64,000 nt of DNA, taken from contig NZ_RCWZ01000001.1 in the NCBI RefSeq assembly GCF_003675385.1, positions 310,001 to 374,000 on the forward strand, written 5' to 3'. Positions within the stretch are counted from its first letter, which is position 1. Each line of letters begins with the position of its first letter. The translations under genes were made by a program, and so were the position numbers. A model generated the notes under the pieces. It was not told the origin of the DNA. It did not search any database and was given only the letters and a program-made list of their open reading frames with translations. This document shows, in pieces, positions 62,284-64,000 of the stretch. This stretch comes from Mucilaginibacter kameinonensis (GTDB lineage Bacteria; Bacteroidota; Bacteroidia; Sphingobacteriales; Sphingobacteriaceae).

Positions 62284-63333
62284 ATGTACATCAGGGCAGC
62301 AAGTAATATATCGCCACAAAACACTTTCGGTAATCAGCCGTTCCTTCAGGAACTGGCCGAATACACCGGCGACAGGCTTAGCTGTATCGAACCGGATTAT
62401 AAAGCCCTGATCGATCCCAAACTTATCCGCCGCATGAGCCGCATCATTAAAATGGGCGTAGCCGCCGGGATGGATTGTTTGAAACAAGCCGGGATCCAAA
62501 TACCTGACGCCATCATCACCGGAACTGCTTATGGCTGCTTGGAAGATACCAATACTTTCCTGAGTAAAATGGTACAGCAAAACGAGGAAGCGCTTGCCCC
62601 TACCGCGTTTATCCAATCAACTCATAATACCATCAGCGCGCAGATAGCCCTGTTACTCCAATGCCATCAATACAACAATACATTTGTTAACGGCGGAGCA
62701 TCATTTGAAAACGCGTTACTTGATGCCATGATGCTTTTGTACGAGGGAGAGGCCTCCAACGTATTAGTTGGTGGCATAGACGAAGTTACCGCTAACAGCC
62801 ACGCTATTTTAAAGCGGATGGGCTTATATCGCAGTCAACCGGTCTCAAACTTTGAACTGTTCAATGCTCCGGGCAAGGGGACAATGGCTGGCGAAGGTTC
62901 GGCGTTTTTTATCTTAAGCAAGGAAGCCTCCGGTGCTGATTGGGCTAAAATTGATAGTGTATCCAGCTTTTATAAACCTCGCAATACTGCTGAAATAAAG
63001 CAACAGATCAGCATCTTTTTGCAAAGCCAAAACACCAATATCCATGAGATAGACCTTGTAATAACCGGCAATAACGGGGATTTAAAAAATGATGCCGTTT
63101 ACGGGCAGTTGCAGCAGTACGATTTTGCTGGTGTACCCGCCATCAATTACAAAGCCCTCTGTGGCGAATACCCAACCTCTTCTGCGTTTGCAATGTGGCT
63201 GGCTGCCCATGAAATTAAAAATGGCACCTGTTCATTTGTATCAGAAAGCGAAGAAATTCCGTTAAAAAAAGTGCTCATTTATAATCATTACCAAATGATC
63301 CACCATTCGTTAATCCTGCTTTCTGCATGCTAA
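62284..63333 (+). CDS. Ketosynthase-like chain-length factor (no catalytic Cys)
   Basis: 349 residues. The KS fold is clear, but the nucleophile place reads V-N-G-G-A-S-F-E-N-A near residue 138 with no Cys, the first His place reads I-T-G-N-N-G-D and the second reads C-G-E-Y-P-T. The catalytic set is thus lost, as in chain-length factors (ApeC in E. coli). It likely sets how many malonyl units the partner KS adds. It overlaps the deacetylase gene by 7 bases. Confidence 0.86.
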   Translation: MYIRAASNISPQNTFGNQPFLQELAEYTGDRLSCIEPDYKALIDPKLIRRMSRIIKMGVAAGMDCLKQAGIQIPDAIITGTAYGCLEDTNTFLSKMVQQNEEALAPTAFIQSTHNTISAQIALLLQCHQYNNTFVNGGASFENALLDAMMLLYEGEASNVLVGGIDEVTANSHAILKRMGLYRSQPVSNFELFNAPGKGTMAGEGSAFFILSKEASGADWAKIDSVSSFYKPRNTAEIKQQISIFLQSQNTNIHEIDLVITGNNGDLKNDAVYGQLQQYDFAGVPAINYKALCGEYPTSSAFAMWLAAHEIKNGTCSFVSESEEIPLKKVLIYNHYQMIHHSLILLSAC

Positions 63334-64000
63334 ACTTCAGGAATACCAATATCCTTTTTGTCGGTTTGCTGGGGTTAATAATCTGGCAGCATATTACCGA
63401 AGGGGTATCGTGGTGGAGTTACCCGGTGCTGATCTTTGTTTACTCGCTGATATTGTTTTACGGATGCTATTATATTGGCTCTAACTTTTTTATGCGGGTG
63501 ATGTGTTCGCTTAAAACAAACAAAAAAATCATCGCCATTACTTTCGATGACGGGCCGGATGCCGCGGCTACCCCTCAGATCCTGGATATTTTAAAACAGC
63601 ATAACACCCTGGCAGCATTTTTTTGCATCGGCAATAGGATCCAGGACAATGAAGCTATTGTAAAACAAATTCATGAACAGGGCCACATTATCGGCAACCA
63701 TAGTTTTTCACATCATTTTTGGTTCGATCTGTTTTCTTCAGCCAAAATGCTCGATGACCTGCTTCAGGCCAACCAGCTGGTCAGGCAGACTATTAATTTA
63801 AGCCCGTTATTGTTCAGACCTCCTTATGGAGTGATTAACCCCAACCTTAAAAAAGCCATTTTGAAAAGCAGGATGACGCCTATCGGCTGGAGTGTACGAT
63901 CAATGGATACTGTTATTAGTGATCCTGAAAAACTATTAAAAAAGACCACCCGCCGTTTAAACCCCGGTGCCATTTTCCTGTTTCATGATACGGGAGCCGC
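63327..64000 (+). CDS. Polysaccharide deacetylase family protein, 3' end cut
   Basis: An ATG at 63327 opens a frame to the window end (224 codons). Two membrane segments occur in the first 55 residues. Then come the NodB-type motifs I-A-I-T-F-D-D-G-P-D, N-H-S-F-S-H-H-F and R-P-P-Y-G. It should be a metal-dependent deacetylase facing the periplasm. Such genes occur in other Bacteroidota pigment clusters, perhaps acting on an acylated sugar head, but this is inference. The C-terminus lies outside the window. Confidence 0.85.
   Translation, partial: MLNFRNTNILFVGLLGLIIWQHITEGVSWWSYPVLIFVYSLILFYGCYYIGSNFFMRVMCSLKTNKKIIAITFDDGPDAAATPQILDILKQHNTLAAFFCIGNRIQDNEAIVKQIHEQGHIIGNHSFSHHFWFDLFSSAKMLDDLLQANQLVRQTINLSPLLFRPPYGVINPNLKKAILKSRMTPIGWSVRSMDTVISDPEKLLKKTTRRLNPGAIFLFHDTGA

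Overview
The window looks like chromosomal DNA of a Bacteroidota member of the family Sphingobacteriaceae, most likely Mucilaginibacter or a close relative. Supporting signs are a SusC/SusD pair, many lipoproteins, 7TM/AraC and MacB-type permease proteins, TAnnTTTG-like -7 boxes in place of E. coli -10 boxes, weak Shine-Dalgarno sites, and intergenic repeats of a kind common in this phylum. Genus assignment is inference. No tRNA, rRNA, CRISPR array, insertion sequence or phage gene was seen.

Left part (1-38.5 kb): ordinary accessory and housekeeping genes. A Crp/Fnr regulator is cut by the left edge. Two unrecognised proteins follow, then an ArsR-AHSA1-VOC operon with a striking double operator, and an SDR/NmrA/AraC operon. 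Next come an alpha/beta hydrolase, a lipoprotein, a GT8 glycosyltransferase and methionine aminopeptidase. A 1223-residue protein fuses a 7TM-AraC regulator to a MacB-like permease. From 22.2 to 17.4 kb runs a redox/electrophile-type operon (YceI, tautomerase, SDR, NTF2-like, nitronate monooxygenase, metallo-hydrolase, SDR). It lies behind two perfect TGTGA-N6-TCACA sites and next to a Crp/Fnr gene. Then come a divergent peptide deformylase, an 18-residue-repeat solenoid protein, an MFS transporter, a SusC/SusD pair with a PI-PLC-like enzyme, and an FG-GAP/ASPIC lipoprotein.

Right part (about 39.5-64 kb, open at the right edge): a large aryl polyene / flexirubin-type pigment cluster in two divergent arms. 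The minus arm (50.7 to 40.8 kb, possibly to 39.5 kb) carries a GT2-DUF2062 protein, a trifunctional MMPL exporter/acyltransferase/methyltransferase, a CrtI-like oxidoreductase, an Ntn-type acyltransferase, holo-ACP synthase and an aryl-CoA/AMP ligase, with a CPA2 antiporter close behind. The plus arm carries a tyrosine ammonia-lyase and ketoreductase, then three active-looking ketosynthases, two ACPs, an LpxL-like acyltransferase, a dehydratase, a secreted protein, a thioesterase, a halogenase-like flavoprotein, a truncated KS-fold protein, a KS lacking its catalytic residues and a polysaccharide deacetylase. A consistent reading is: Tyr to p-coumarate by the ammonia-lyase; activation by the ligase; extension on ACPs by KS/KR/DH into an aryl polyene; tailoring by methyltransferase and flavoenzymes; transfer to a lipid by the acyltransferases; and transport by MMPL. 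No dialkylresorcinol (DarA/DarB) genes are visible inside the window.

Several intergenic regions hold repeats: two inverted copies of an ATTGCGAG-ended palindromic element bracket exactly the ammonia-lyase and ketoreductase genes; a four-hairpin array lies at 39.4 kb; heptamer tandem repeats lie at 20.1 and 60.1 kb; and short CCTACGG-type hairpins cluster at 7.0 and 27.3 kb.
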